A DNA stretch of 64,000 nucleotides from the NCBI GenBank assembly GCA_030407005.1, contig JAUDYN010000003.1, positions 3,410,001 through 3,474,000 of the forward strand, in the 5' to 3' direction. Positions 48,316 to 61,796 of the stretch are shown piece by piece (position 1 is the first letter of the stretch; every line of letters starts with the position of its first letter). The position numbers were made by a program, and so were the translations under genes. The DNA comes from Desarmillaria ectypa (Eukaryota; Basidiomycota; Agaricomycetes; Agaricales; Physalacriaceae). The notes under the pieces were generated by a model. It worked only from the letters and a program-made list of their open reading frames with translations, did no database searches and had not been told where the DNA came from.

Positions 48316-48396
48316 CCAGGTAAATTCTGGACCTCAATGAGCGTTCTAGGTCTGATTCTGATGGATGGATTAGCGTAATAAAATACCAGGATGCTA

Positions 48397-49653
48397 TTAT
48401 ACAGCGCCCCGTTTCTCTATGCCTCTTGGGCGCTCGCGTATGACCATCTTGTTGCTGTTCTTGGGACCCTTGGGACCCGGCTTCCTCGTCCTTGTGCCCT
48501 TTGTACCCCAACCCCATATTGAGACGGGATGTTTGTTCGATTTTGACTTTCCACGTCCACCACCGTGAGGATGGTCAGATCTAGAGAATAAATCAGTATA
48601 ATATAACTTTTAAATTGAAAAGATGTACTTGTTCATCGCAACACCACGGACCTCTGGCCTCCAGCCTAGCCAACGCCGCCTTCCAGCTTTTCCGAGACTC
48701 CTGTGCTTCCAAAGAGGGTTCGACACTTTTCCAATCGTCGCGCAGCAATCCTGCAGAACCTTGCGCACCTCACCACTCTGTAACCGAACCTGGGTGTACC
48801 GGCCCGAGTCTTCATGGGCCATGACCTGTCCAGATGTACCCGCAGAGCGTACAAGGATAGCAGGGCCTTGAGGTGAGAGCGTGATATTATGGATGATAGT
48901 GCCGGGAGGAATGAGTCGCAAGGGAAGAACATTTCCCGATTTGAGGGTCATGGAACGGAAGACACCAAGTGCGAGCGACTGAGAAGACTCGTAGGCAGCA
49001 GCTTCCTCCTCCGAGGCTCCCTCAGGCTTTTTCTTGTTGAGTGCCTTGAGGTCGAACCCAGGGACAAGTCCGTCCGGAATTCCCGACCTGAAGCTCTGCA
49101 CCGTGTCCCCAGCACGCATCCCATCCGTCGCCAGGATATAACTCCATTTTGCCTTTCCCTCCGCAGCGGGGTCACGATTCTTCAGCAGCGCAATGTGGGA
49201 GGAACGGCCGGGGTCGTATTCGACACGGACAACATCGTGCACACCCGGCTGCTCACGACGAAAGTCAAGCAGGCGTATCCGCTGCTTGTGCCCTCCTCCA
49301 CGGTGTCGGCAGGTGATCCGACCTGTCCTGTTACGTCCTCCGTTTTTGCGCTTTGCGACTGTAAGGGCCCGCACGGGTCGTCCTTCGTACAGGTCGGGTG
49401 TTAAGGGTCGTCGAAGGTGACGAGTACCGGGCGTAATGGGTTTGTACGTCTTGAAAAGTGACGAAGATGTTTGAACAAAGGCTTCCCTCTCCTTCTTTTT
49501 CGCTGCGGCGGTGACTTTGTCGACGACAGTAGCGTACGTGCTACGCTGAGTCCATAGAGGTAGACTAGTACGACAGAGAGTAGAAGCAGGCGGGACAGCG
49601 GCTGTCAGCAGCGTTCGTAGGAGCCCATTGCTCGCCCTTGTCGAGGCAAACAT
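48397..49653 (-). CDS. Mitochondrial large-subunit ribosomal protein uL2
   Basis: ATG 49653 opens [19 protein letters not shown], a basic amphipathic mitochondrial targeting segment. Upstream in-frame ATGs exist but would add a Cys-rich stretch overlapping the neighbouring gene start. The uL2 body includes [20 protein letters not shown] and [11 protein letters not shown], then [19 protein letters not shown] and [18 protein letters not shown] single intron (48581-48628) follows VAMNK, and the last exon has [20 protein letters not shown], the universally conserved peptidyl-transferase loop with its histidine. The stop is 48397-48399. The protein sits near the peptidyl transferase centre of the mitoribosome. 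Confidence 0.93.
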
Positions 49654-49774
49654 TGATGGACGCCCTAGTACGCGAGATGGACCTTGAGGGAGGAGGTGAA
49701 GTGAGAAATTGATCACTGTTTGGCAAACATATTTTGAGCAAACAAAGACGCGACGGCACTTGTACTTTTCCATC
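49654..49774. promoter_or_regulatory. Short divergent promoter between uL2m and RVB2
   Basis: Only 121 bases separate the two start codons, which point away from each other. Both transcription starts and both 5' UTRs must fit here or overlap. No TATA box is evident. Confidence 0.5.
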
Positions 49775-51534
<1,760 letters not shown>

Positions 51535-52135
51535 TCCTACTCCTAGCTGCGTATACTCTGGTCTTTCTTGTGTTCTTCTATGATATGACTAGCATTGTCT
51601 ACTTACTCCCCACCACGCGAACGCCAGCTCTAGGGAAATTTAGGACCCAGTGGGTTGAATCAGAGTTAGTCAAACGAGAAAGACTTCGCTGCATTAGATG
51701 TTTTCAACTGCAAAGATGGAACTTCATATTTTGCCACAAGTGGACAAAGCACTCGTAATTGCTAGTACGGGTCAGAAACCTCATCAGCAAGCTTCACGGC
51801 TCATACCAAGCTCATACGCTGCATGTTAAGCATCTTTCTCTCAACGACGGATATAGATGGTACAAAGTACCTAAGTCTTTGTGAAGAAGACAAGAGTCTA
51901 TAATGGTACAATATTCGTACACCGTAATTGATATAATTAATCAAAACCATCCAAGAATCCAGTGTCGTGCTCCCCTGGCAACAGAGTAAAAAGGTCTGTC
52001 GTCAAACCAAACCTAGAACTCCTTTCTCATAGCTTGACGCTGCGCAAACTCCACATAACTCCTCCAGTCACTCGGCCTATATAAGCACCGAAGATCAGTT
52101 TATCCCATCCAAAGTGGAGATAACAAAAACACAAA
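51535..52135. other. Intergenic spacer
   Basis: It lies between the convergent ends of RVB2 and a transcription factor gene; nothing else is recognisable. Confidence 0.5.
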
Positions 52136-54983
52136 TTACTCTAATCCGCTCGGGGCCTCATCCCATATCGTAAACAGCGCATTATCAACATCGTTTTCGC
52201 TGGCAGTAGTGGCAGGAACCGGAGCCCGGTCATACGGATTGGCGTTATACCAATCAGTAATGGGATCTGACAGATCAGCCTGTCCATGTGAAGGCATCTG
52301 TCCGAGATCGGTATTGTTTACCGGTAGGCCGTATAGTTGTTGAGAATCAAAGTATGGCGTTTGGTCTATGTCTAGAATTTCGAGGGACTCGTTCACCTCC
52401 TTTTCTATAGAACCAGGAAGCGGAAGATCACCAGAAGACGCTAGCTCATATAAGACGTCCCTTGAGAATGAGAATAAAAGGCCCATCATTAGTGGCGAAG
52501 TAAAATGTCATAGAACCCATACCATAATACACCGGCATATTGATATCTTTCGTCCTATAATCAGCCACGAAGTCAAACGTATGCATGATGCATGTATACG
52601 CACCGCGTCTCCAGTCTTGCAAGCACTCGCATGCATTTGTGCACGTCCTCCATCTCTTTATTGACGTCAATGGCCAACCCTGCCCGTCGTCCGCCCCAAA
52701 CGTTTACGAGGAGAACAATCGCTGCATTGAAGGATAGCATCTACGCACCAAGATAAGTATAATTCACAGACTAATGAGTAACCTTACACCGGATATAGGA
52801 GGAAAATAATCGCCTTTCCTCTGAATTTGCAGTTCTGCGACATGCGAACACGAGCGTGCAGCATTCGTACATATAGCGAGGGAGGGGAAACATAAGTCAC
52901 TGCGCGGAGACGAGATAAAAGGTCGATGAATGAGTATTTGGAGATGATTATACATCAGCAGGAGGGATGCTGATTGATGAAAATGTACCAGATCAACACG
53001 GGTGGGATCCCACCGTACTGGATTGGATCAGTCAGCTATGAAAAGAGGGAAGGCAACAAGACCATGTGCCTACGATGCTCAGGTATAGAGTGTACCCATT
53101 TGTTCAACGCCGAGTCAAGCTCGACGATTGTTTGTTGTTCCCAGTCTTTCTTGAAAACAAAAAGAAGTTTTGTTTTATGAATCGAGTACTGCATCTAGTA
53201 AGCCAAGAGCATCTAGGAAAACAATGCCGACTCGTGACGTACGATGGTGCGCATGCATATCATAACCAACCGTGTCAGCCGCAGGTGACAATTCAAGTAT
53301 GACACAATTGACGGTTTGCCGGGAGGCTGTTTAAAGGCCTGTTGAGGGTCAGGATGTTCCCAATACTCATCATCGCATTCCGTGGGTAGGTCAATGTCAA
53401 TGCTACCAGAGAAATTAGGTCAAGTCTCAGTAAAGAAGAGAATGTACGAACTCTTCGTCGTACAAGGCGCACGGCCGACCAAATGCAGAGCTAAGGATCC
53501 TATCCAAAGTTACAAGAGACCTGGCAGAAAGTGAACAAAGATCGAGAGACGAGCGTGCGGGTACATACCAGAATACACGTTTCCACAGTTCGGCATCCAC
53601 AGTATTCTTCACTGGGCTATGACTTGACGACTTCTTCCGGTGAGCTCCTGCATCTTGTGCAATCCGCAGACCAACGCCCGCCATGGTCCAGGATTGCTGC
53701 GGTACTGAAGAGCCTAGGTAGAATTCAGATAGAAGCTGTCGCTTTCATCAGTTCGCATACGGGAAAAGGAACAGAAAGCTTACACAGCAGAACTGCGCAT
53801 CATACAAGTTCGGAGGATTCAAGCAAGGAAACGCACGACACCGACTTGTGACCTGAATTACCCACTTCCACCCACTGGACCACTTTGACCTCTCGCCTTC
53901 GAAAAGGACACGCAGATCATCTACATGTTTAGACCCAAGAGCACAGACAACTAGAACGACTCCCCCAAACAGGGGATTTCTGTAGTGTAGCCCCTCCTTC
54001 AACGATTTATCAAATGCCGGCCGGTGGAGGATAGGAAGAAACGTATTCAAGTACATAAAGTACGCGTCGATGAGCTTCGGCATAAGATCTCCGGGTGGAA
54101 ATATGAAGTTCGTCTGTTGCGGAACATAGCGATGGGGATTGTTCCACGGACGGAATTCCCAAAACTCGGGACGCAGATGTTGGAAACTCGTGACATCGTA
54201 CAGCGTTCCTGATTGCCCCGCTTTCGTATCCAAGGCTTCTTGGAGGAATTGAATAGAGCTTGACTTCCCATGATACCGATAACCAGAGACATAGTCTTTG
54301 AATTCCTCGAGGTTTCTTTCCAGTGCATGGTCGCGGTCTTCTATTTCGGGTTCTTCGAAGCTCAGCGAGTGCACCATGGCAGACAACAAGCTTGGGGCGT
54401 CCTCTGGGAGTGTCTGAACGGCCTCGAGCTCCTCCTTCAAATTCGCTTCTAGAGGAAGAATCTGCGAGGATCGGTTCATGTATCTTCCACCACATGATAA
54501 AACCTCGGAACGCACGTTGCGAAGAAGGATCTCCATCTTTTCTACCTTGTCCTCCAAGCTCCGGACATAGCTAAACGGCGAAAGCCCTCAGCGATGTCAG
54601 AGAACATCGAGGTAGGAGAACGAACCGCTTCGATGGTGCGCCCTAGGTTGCTATGTTAGCGGGGACTCGAGTCTCCGAGCCGCCGCCGCCGCACTCACCT
54701 TTATGGACTCGATGTACGTACAGTCCAACTTGCCCGTGGCACACGTTGAACACCGCTTACCCGATGTCCGAATCCCGTCACCTGATGATACAACTCAGTG
54801 CTGCATAGATACGATGAAAATAAAAGCGCCGTACATCGAACTGAAAGATAACATGAGAACTTTTGGAGAACAAAGAGCAGAGAATGGAGACATACCCTTT
54901 CTGCGTCTACAAACATCGCAAGCCCTCTGTACAACGCATTTTTTCTTATTGCCGTTTGCTGAAGCGTTTTTTCCCATTTCCAT
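52136..54983 (-). CDS. Zn2Cys6 transcription factor (full copy)
   Basis: ATG 54983 opens MEMGKNASANGNKKKC. The zinc cluster is assembled from three exons: RACDVCRRRK, a 6-base exon (54835-54840), then DGIRTSGKRCSTCATGKLDC, giving KVRCDG across the joins. A short coiled-coil-like linker (SLEDKVEKMEILLRNV) follows. The fungal-specific factor domain reads FPPGDLMPKLIDAYFMYLN and TFLPILHRPAF, then SWTMAGVGLRIAQDAGAHRK, TECDDEYWEHPDPQQAF and QPPGKPSIVSY, with later helices (LQILIHRPFIS). The acidic C-terminal tail ends at 52136. It should be a nuclear DNA-binding regulator; target genes are unknown. A truncated twin lies directly upstream. Confidence 0.85.
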
Positions 54984-55279
54984 GAACTCGAGATGATGGT
55001 TGGAGTCAAAGCCGGAACTGGTAGAAAGTCATGGGAGTTCGAAGCCAAGCACTGAACGAGATGAACCAAATGTTATTCCGGGGTGCGTAAACATTGGTCA
55101 TGAGTATTTCAAATTATCAAATGCCAGGGTCCATTTGTTGCCCTGGATGCTTGATGTTTGTTGCGTGTTTATTGCCGTGTCTTGGCAGGCTGATTGAAAT
55201 GGAAGTAGACCTTTAAGGCCCTAAGAGATGGCTATCCGGTAGGCCTAAGAGCCCCCCCTCAACACAACGTTCCTTCTTA

Positions 55280-55660
55280 TTAGTCCGATTTTAGAATTTC
55301 CATTGATCTCCCTTGCGCCTCCACATTACGCACCTGGCGTCGTTCGCGCTCTATTTCAGCTTGAATTTTGGTCTTCATTCGCTCCTTGAAATCTTCCTCA
55401 ATTCTAAGTGCAAGCTGGTGGTCAGGTAGTGCGTTTAAGCTATGTGAGCTGAGCGATGTACCTTTTTTCAAAGCCTCAATTTCCCTAAAGAAATTCCATG
55501 AATTATTGATCTGCTCTGCTTTTATTTACTCCAGATCATCCAATACGACCATGACAGGCAAGGTATCAGGAGGGAGTGCACCGAATGTGGAATGGGACCA
55601 AATTGGGTAAGGGAAAAATGAAGCTACGTCGTCACGGAAGTCTGCCCAAAGACACGGTCA
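55280..55660 (-). pseudogene. GEY/DPW-FF family fragment
   Basis: Minus-strand blocks read WSHSTFGALPPDTLPVMVVL then a stop in place of the usual residue after DDLE. IKAEQINNSWNFFREIEALK follows, and after an intron-like gap RIEEDFKERMKTKIQAEIER. These match the central and C-terminal family blocks; the N-terminal GEY block is absent. The fragment ends against the P-loop family fragment. Confidence 0.5.
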
Positions 55661-55689
55661 ACATGGAAGCAGTTGCTTTGAACAACAAT

Positions 55690-56030
55690 CTGGTCTCGCC
55701 GTATCCAGGTAAATCAATAACTGTCCTAGATACGATCAGAATAAAGAAGTAGGAAAGAGGAAAGAGAACTACGTTGAAAAAGAGTACACCACATTTTCCT
55801 CGGTACAGCAATGAAATACATCTTCCCAGCTAGTGAGGGTTCCGTTAGGGTCACCGAAGCTGCGAGAAGGTGGTGGGCCATATCTGCGTCTAGAAGATGG
55901 ACATTGGCGTGGAAGCCTTTTCCGTTGTGCCGTGATGAAAAGTGGTAATCGAGGCGTCCGGTTGCATAGTTCTGCAGGGTATTAGAGAAAGTGTCCATGA
56001 CCTTCTTGGATATGCTCTCGAGTCCTTCCG
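55690..56030 (-). pseudogene. P-loop family fragment
   Basis: Minus-strand sequence reads YATGRLDYHFSSRHNGKGFH then ANVHLLDADMAHHLLAASVT, matching the 5' exon of the P-loop gene at 1.3-1.5 kb. After an intron-like gap, DNA at 55700-55730 matches the start of its Walker A exon (TVIDLPGYGETRLLF). Everything downstream is missing. Here the glycine-lysine of GYGKTR reads GYGETR, so even the P-loop lysine is lost. Confidence 0.55.
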
Positions 56031-56159
56031 AGTTTCTTCTATCCCCAATAGTTCCTTGGAAAATGAAATGAGTAATAGCAATATCAGTGGCATTGGCAGG
56101 AAATACTTTTTATTATTTATAAACCATTGTTCTTTATCTATACCTACAAGACACTTGAC

Positions 56160-57597
56160 AGGAGGTAAACAAAGATCGAGAGACGAACGAGTGGGTAAAT
56201 ACCAAAATATGCGCTTCCATAGTTCGGCCTCCACGGTATTTTTCACAGGACTGTTACGTGTTGCCTTCTTTCGGTGAGCTCCTGCGTCTTGCGCAATCCG
56301 CAGACAAATGCCCGCCATGGTCCAGGATTGCTGCGGTACTGAACCCAGGTAAAAATTCAGATAGAAGCTGTTACTTTCATCAGTTCACGTACAGAAAAAG
56401 GAACGGCAAGCTTACACAGTAGTGCTGCACATCATACAAGTTCGGAGGATTCAAGCAAGGAAACTCGCAACGCCGACTTAAGACCTGCTTCTACCCACTG
56501 GACCACTTCGACTGCTCACCTTCGACGAGGACTCGAGGGTCACCTACGTACTTAGACTCGAGAGCACAGATGACCAGAACGACTCTCCCGAACAGGGGAT
56601 TTCTGTAGTGTAGCCCCTCCTTCAACGATTTATTAAATGCCGGCCGGTGTAGGATAGGAAGAAACGTATTCAAGTACATAAAGTACGCGTCGATGAGCTT
56701 CGGCATAAGATCTCCGGGTGGAAATATGAAGTTCGTCTGTTGCGGAACATAGCGATGGGGATTGTTCCACGGACGGAATTCCCAAAATTCGGGACGCAGA
56801 TGTTGGAAGCTCGTGGCATTGTACAGCGTTCCTGATTGCCCTGCTTTCGTATCCAAGGCTTCTTGGAGGAATTGAATAGAGCTTGACTTCCCATGATACC
56901 GATAACCAGAGACATAGTCTTTGAATTCCTCGAGGTTTCTTTCCAGTGCATGGTCGCGGTCTTCTATTTCGGGTTCTTCGAAGCTCAGCGAGTGCACCAT
57001 GGCAGACAACAAGCTTGGGGCGTCCTCTGGGAGCGCCTGAATGGCCTTGAGCTCCTCCTTCAAATCTGCTTCCGGAGGAAGGATCTGCGAAGGTCGGTTG
57101 ATGTCCCTTCCACCGCATGGGCAGAACCTCCGAACGTACGTTGCGAAGAAGGATTTCCATCTTTTCTGATTTCTCCTCCAAGCTCCTAACGTAGCTGAAC
57201 GGCGAAGCCGAACGTTGAGTGACATGTTAGAGAACGTGGAAGTAACAGAATGAACCGTTTAGTCAGCGCAGCCTAGGTTGCAATATTAGTGGGAACATGG
57301 TATCGCCGAGTCGTCGCACTGACCTTGATGGACTCGATGGACGTACAGTCCAACTTACCCATGACACACGCTGAACACCGCTTACCCGATGTCCGAATCC
57401 CGTCACCTGATGATACGACCTCAGTCTCTTGATATGGTGAAGACCAACGCGTCCTACATCGAGCTGGAAAGAAATATGAGAACTTTCGGGGAGCAAAAAG
57501 CAGAGGACGGAGACGTACTCTTCCTGTGTCTGCAGGCATCGCAGGCTACAATACACTTTGTCTTGCCATTTGCTGCAGAGTTTTTTCCTGTTTCCAT
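56160..57597 (-). pseudogene. Zn2Cys6 transcription factor, truncated tandem copy
   Basis: ATG 57597 opens METGKNSAANGKTKC. The zinc cluster ACDACRHRK, a 6-base exon (57458-57463) and DGIRTSGKRCSACVMGKLDC parallel the full copy exactly, giving KTRCDG across the joins. The linker and first half of the regulatory domain are nearly identical to the full copy (FPPGDLMPKLIDAYFMYLN, MAGICLRIAQDAGAHRKK). Similarity stops after ELWKRIFWY at about 56165. The rest of the domain and the acidic tail are absent, replaced by the P-loop and GEY/DPW-FF family fragments. It could still make a DNA-binding fragment but not a normal factor. Confidence 0.7.
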
Positions 57598-58071
57598 GAA
57601 CTCGAGATGATAGTTTGAGACAGAGTCGAAGTGAGAGCAGGCGGGAAGTCATTGAAGTTCGAAGCTAATAAGTACTGAACGGGGTCTGTTCGGTGTGTAA
57701 GTGGACAAAAAAGTATTTCAATTCGAAAAAAGTGTTTAGCCCTCGGACAAGATTTTCAGGAACTTGGTCGACACGCACTGCTGTGATGCAGGCCCGACCA
57801 TGTTACTCCTGGTGTTTGGGGCCAAGAAAAAACTGGTGAAAATCGGTGGATAACACATGAAATTTTGATGAAGTGGTTTGGACACAGCAAGATGAGTCGG
57901 GATTCCCTTTAATAGTAAAGCCGACGGATTTTGTAGTCAAAATGATTTTGTTCAAATTTTATCTCTATTCTCATCATTTCCCTTGCATTCAGCTTGCATT
58001 TTTACCGACGTGAATTAGTCAGCTACCAGGAGTAACATGATAATTTACATGCGCGAATTTCCAAATATACA
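57598..58071. other. Intergenic spacer
   Basis: No gene, repeat or RNA is recognisable. Confidence 0.5.
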
Positions 58072-59559
58072 TCATCGCAAGTGGAAATTGCCAGCAATTT
58101 CTCTTCTATCATCTGAGATGAGTTCTTTTCTATCAGCGTACAATGCTTCCACCGTTTCACGCTCTTCCCATTGCTGTTTCTCAGGATCATCCGCCGTCCC
58201 GATCGGTTCGAGTGTGTAATGAATGGACAAAGCCGAAAGAGCACCGCCATATGCGCGAGAAATGCCTTGGGAGAAGGTCATCAGCAGAAATAGACCCGTT
58301 TTGAGATTCAGACATACCGGTGTCGATGATGATAATCTTTCCACCACAACGGGACTTGATATTCTTCAAGAGAAGGTATGCCAATACTCTCAATGGGAGG
58401 ATGGGACGCTTACTTCAAAGTCTGGTGTATGCCCCATTATCATTCTGCGAGTTCCTGTCTTCTCAAGGACAGCTTCGACATCTTTGCAGACTTGTTCCTC
58501 AGATCCGGTTGCCCAACCCCGATACCACAGAGGACCGTTAGAGCTATACAGCTCGGCTTCCTCGGGAGTGGTACCTAATATTGATATTTAGCTAGCAACT
58601 ATCACGATTCTGTGCACTACAAATACCAGCAGGAAGTCCGACATATGGACCAGGCGGGTGCGGTTTAGGCTGTACCCGAAATTGAAGCTTTCTCAAGAGA
58701 GAATCAGAAAGGGAGTTGACGTATGAGGGGAATGGCGATAGACCGTGGTATGTCGGGGATAGACCACCATGGACAAACGATATCGCAGAATGGGAGAGCA
58801 ATCCGGAGGCTTCAGGCGGACTTGATGAAGTTGGAGGAAAGGGCGTGTTCGGTGGACCCAAAGCAGGATGTAGAGGAAGGCGGGAGGCTGTAGTGTAATT
58901 TGCCGCCCAAGAACGTCCTAACCAGCCAGTGGAGAGAATTTCTTGTCGGTTCTCGGCAGTGCCAAAGGTCTTGATCTCACTGGGATATACGTATCTGGAA
59001 AGCGAGTTGAAAGAAAACGTGACTGAAACTTGAAACAAATAGCTTATACCTCCAGTCGCCTATTGCATTCATCCATTCATGGTTTCCAAGATGTGAAAGC
59101 ACAGTACCGCCTTTCAGGGGAGCTTGTTCTCGAAGTTTATCCATCAGTTTGAAAAGTTGTGTAGTATCGTCGCCTCTGGAGCATGCTCGGCAATTCGAAC
59201 TTGAAAGTGAAAGTAGGAACCACGAACCGGTCGATGATATCCCCAGTTTGAACAAAGAAGTCTACACCCCCAGCCCAGTCATCGTTTTCGTCTGTAACAC
59301 CAGAGAATTGCAAGACTTTGCTCGCGCTAGGGTAGTCGCCGTGAAGGTCTCCGACCGCTACTATATGACGAGAGTACGTTTTCGGTGAGACGTCATTCAA
59401 GTGGTGAATTCCTTCCCCTTGAACAGAGAAAGGAATCATATCTCGAGTATCGTCATTGTACGAGAACGCTTTGACAAGTTGTATATGAAGGTCGAGGTGA
59501 ATGATGAAATAGACGAAGATGGCGATAGGTATTATAGCTAGAGGACGTAAGGAAGGCAT
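58072..59559 (-). CDS. Shewanella-like Ser/Thr phosphatase (metallophosphoesterase)
   Basis: ATG 59559 opens with a signal-anchor helix (LAIIPIAIFVYFIIHL). Metal-binding motifs follow in the standard order: AVGDLHGDYPSA (GDxHG), FFVQTGDIIDRGDD (GDxxDRG) and LSHLGNHEWMNAIGDWRY (GNHE). Histidines for the second metal set are in SFVHGGLSP and MIMGHTPDF. The C-terminus has GGKIIIIDTGISRAYGGALS and ends EIAGNFHLR at 58072. This layout is that of the Shewanella-like (SLP) phosphatase branch of calcineurin-like phosphoesterases found in fungi, plants and bacteria. The leading helix suggests membrane attachment or the secretory route. An SR-rich gene starts 186 bases away on the opposite strand. Confidence 0.88.
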
Positions 59560-59745
59560 CTTGAGAGAGCAGGTCAGTGCAATGAGGGCCTAGGCAGTGC
59601 CAGCAGTAAAGCGACAACTCGTCCTCGTCGCGACGGTGGCAGATCGCGGTCGTGGTCTAAAGAAGGGCAAGTATGTAAGCACTCGGCATTTGCCACACTG
59701 CGCGCTTCACGTCGTCCTGACTCTAAACTCACTCACTCAGTCCCT

Positions 59746-60870
59746 ATGCCTTCTCACCGTTCACGTTCGCGTTCACGCTCCCCTGGCCGTTCAAGAAGAA
59801 GAGAACGGTCGCGCTCGTATTCAGAAGACGAGGAGCGTCGTCTACCACACAATGCTTCGCCAATATCGGAGTCAGATTACTTTCAAAAGAGCGACGAATT
59901 CAGGATTTGGCTAAAGGACGAAAGGGGAAAGGTACCCTAATACTTCTCTCGCCGTGGATATATGCTAACAAGCATCTAGTACTTTGATGAGCTATCTGGA
60001 GAGAGGGCCCGAAGGTTAGTCATCTTCATGTTCGTTCGATGCAATCTTATATGTAACACAGCTATTTTCGCAAGTTTGTAAAGGTACAATACTCCCTTTC
60101 CTTACGTTCAGTAATTCACTAAACTAAACATAAACTAGGCTTGGAATCGAGGGAAACTATCGAGTAAATACGTTCCTACCATTCTCGTTGACAATCATCT
60201 GACACCCGTCTCAGAAAAACTCTATGCTGGCGTAGACAGCTCTTCTATACCCGCTACCTCGCAAACTTCATACAAATGGTCTTTCGCTTCCAAGTCTGAC
60301 GGAGAGGCACTCCGTGCGGCGCGCGAGTCCGTCGGTGCCGCCACGCAAAGCCGCGCTCTCTCAGGGTCTTCCGCGGGACGTGTGCAGGGACCGACACTTC
60401 CTTCTGCGGCTGATTTAGTCCTAGCGAGAGAAATGGATGCAGAGTACCGCGATGAGGAGCGGAAATATAAGCGTAAGAGGGAGCGCACGGAGGACAAGGA
60501 ACGTATCGAGGATATGGTTGGACCAAGAGAGGTCGGGAGGGAAGGCATGCTGGAGAAGAAACGTGCCAGGAGGGAAGCGGATAAGTCCTTCAGGGAGAAG
60601 GGCGACGACTCAGTGGAGTTGGATGACTCAGCACTGTTCGCTGGCGATAGCTTTCAGGCTCGGTACGTTCGCTGCTATCTCATTTGCATAAAGGTGAAAC
60701 TGAAGGTAATATTATACAGAATTTCCAGACGCGATGCTGGCAAGAAGAGGTATCAACAAGCACAAGAGGAGAAGGCCGCAGCTATGCGTGAGCGAGCTAC
60801 AGCTATAAAGGAGAAAGAGAGCGCTACAATGTCTATGTTCCAACAGCTGGCTAAGCAGCGATTTGGATAA
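59746..60870 (+). CDS. SR-rich protein, SCI1-like
   Basis: ATG 59746 opens with an Arg/Ser domain (HRSRSRSRSPGRSRRRERSR). The conserved core is spliced from four exons: SDYFQKSDEFRIWLKDERGK, YFDELSGERAR, YFRKFVKAWNRGKLSKKLY and AGV. Then come an Ala/Ser linker, a Lys/Arg/Glu-rich helix (YKRKRERTEDKERIEDM) and a C-terminal helix ending QQLAKQRFG at 60870. The core resembles plant style cell-cycle inhibitor 1 and its fungal relatives, nuclear proteins whose RS domain suggests a link to RNA processing. The assignment rests on the WLK...YF.E...FV..WN pattern only. Confidence 0.65.
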
Positions 60871-61796
60871 TGATGTACGTTAATGGATTTTATGCTTTCA
60901 CCAGGCGCGGTTGTCGGGATCCAGAAGCTGTGGCTGTGGAAATATTCCTTGTCATCGTTCGTCTCCCGCTCAAGGACAGTAACGACTTACTTTTACGCCT
61001 CTACTACGGGGAGCAGCCCTGGGCCTCGAATGTAAGACGTGTCTCTTCGAGGAAGAACAGAGCTTCCATCGCTGGAACATGCCACACCAGGGGCAGTTGG
61101 GAGCATCCCAGGCCTGATTTTCTCTATCCAGGACCTGCGTCTGCACCGGTCTTGTGTCCTCCTAGGAAGTCCTTGTCAACTCTCCACACGCAATGAAATA
61201 ATCTTGTGCGCAACTCGAAGTGTCTCAACCTCGCTCTGGTTGTCTTCATAATAGCCTTCTCGCTGTTACGATTCCATAATCAATTATTGGGCGTGGCAGA
61301 CCATCAAAAGCCGTTCTTACCATTGTGGTTGCAACTGAGGCGCAGTCTGTGTCTTTGGCCATCTGGCTGCGGGGTATTGTCTGAGAACAGAGAAAGGAAT
61401 CAGCAGTCATTGCGAGATAGAATCGTACAAGCGTACCGAAACAAGGACTTTGGAGACAAGAGTCAATAGTCTTCTTCCGCGAAATGAAGAGGGGATTCTG
61501 ACGCCCGCTGACATGATCTGATCACTCTAGGCCGGCCTAGCCGCATACTTAAGTAGCCTTGTTGCCGTTGCGCATCATTGGTTATTCCCTGATTGGAGTA
61601 TGCTAGCCGCCACAACTCGAAAGTCCGCTCTAATTCCTTTCGAAAATATAAATGTGCGAACGGCGAACTTGTTAACGTTAATCATTGGCCTCGGAGCTGG
61701 CACCAATGGATGTTTTTAAAAAGTTTCATATTTTCAAAGACGGCATGTAGGCATGGGCAGCAGTAAAGACATGCAAAAACGACGCAGTACAATCCA
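60871..61796. other. Spacer without supportable gene
   Basis: A plus-strand frame of 87 codons (61206-61469) has one hydrophobic helix and a charged tail, but no family or splice partners were recognised. The rest is non-coding as far as I can see. Confidence 0.35.

Noticed and set aside
48889..49404. Plus-strand frame of 171 codons
   Set aside because: It is antisense to the conserved mitochondrial uL2 coding sequence.
54010..54495. Alternative minus-strand frame overlapping the transcription factor exon
   Set aside because: It runs out of frame with the conserved regulatory domain and is duplicated only because the exon itself is duplicated.
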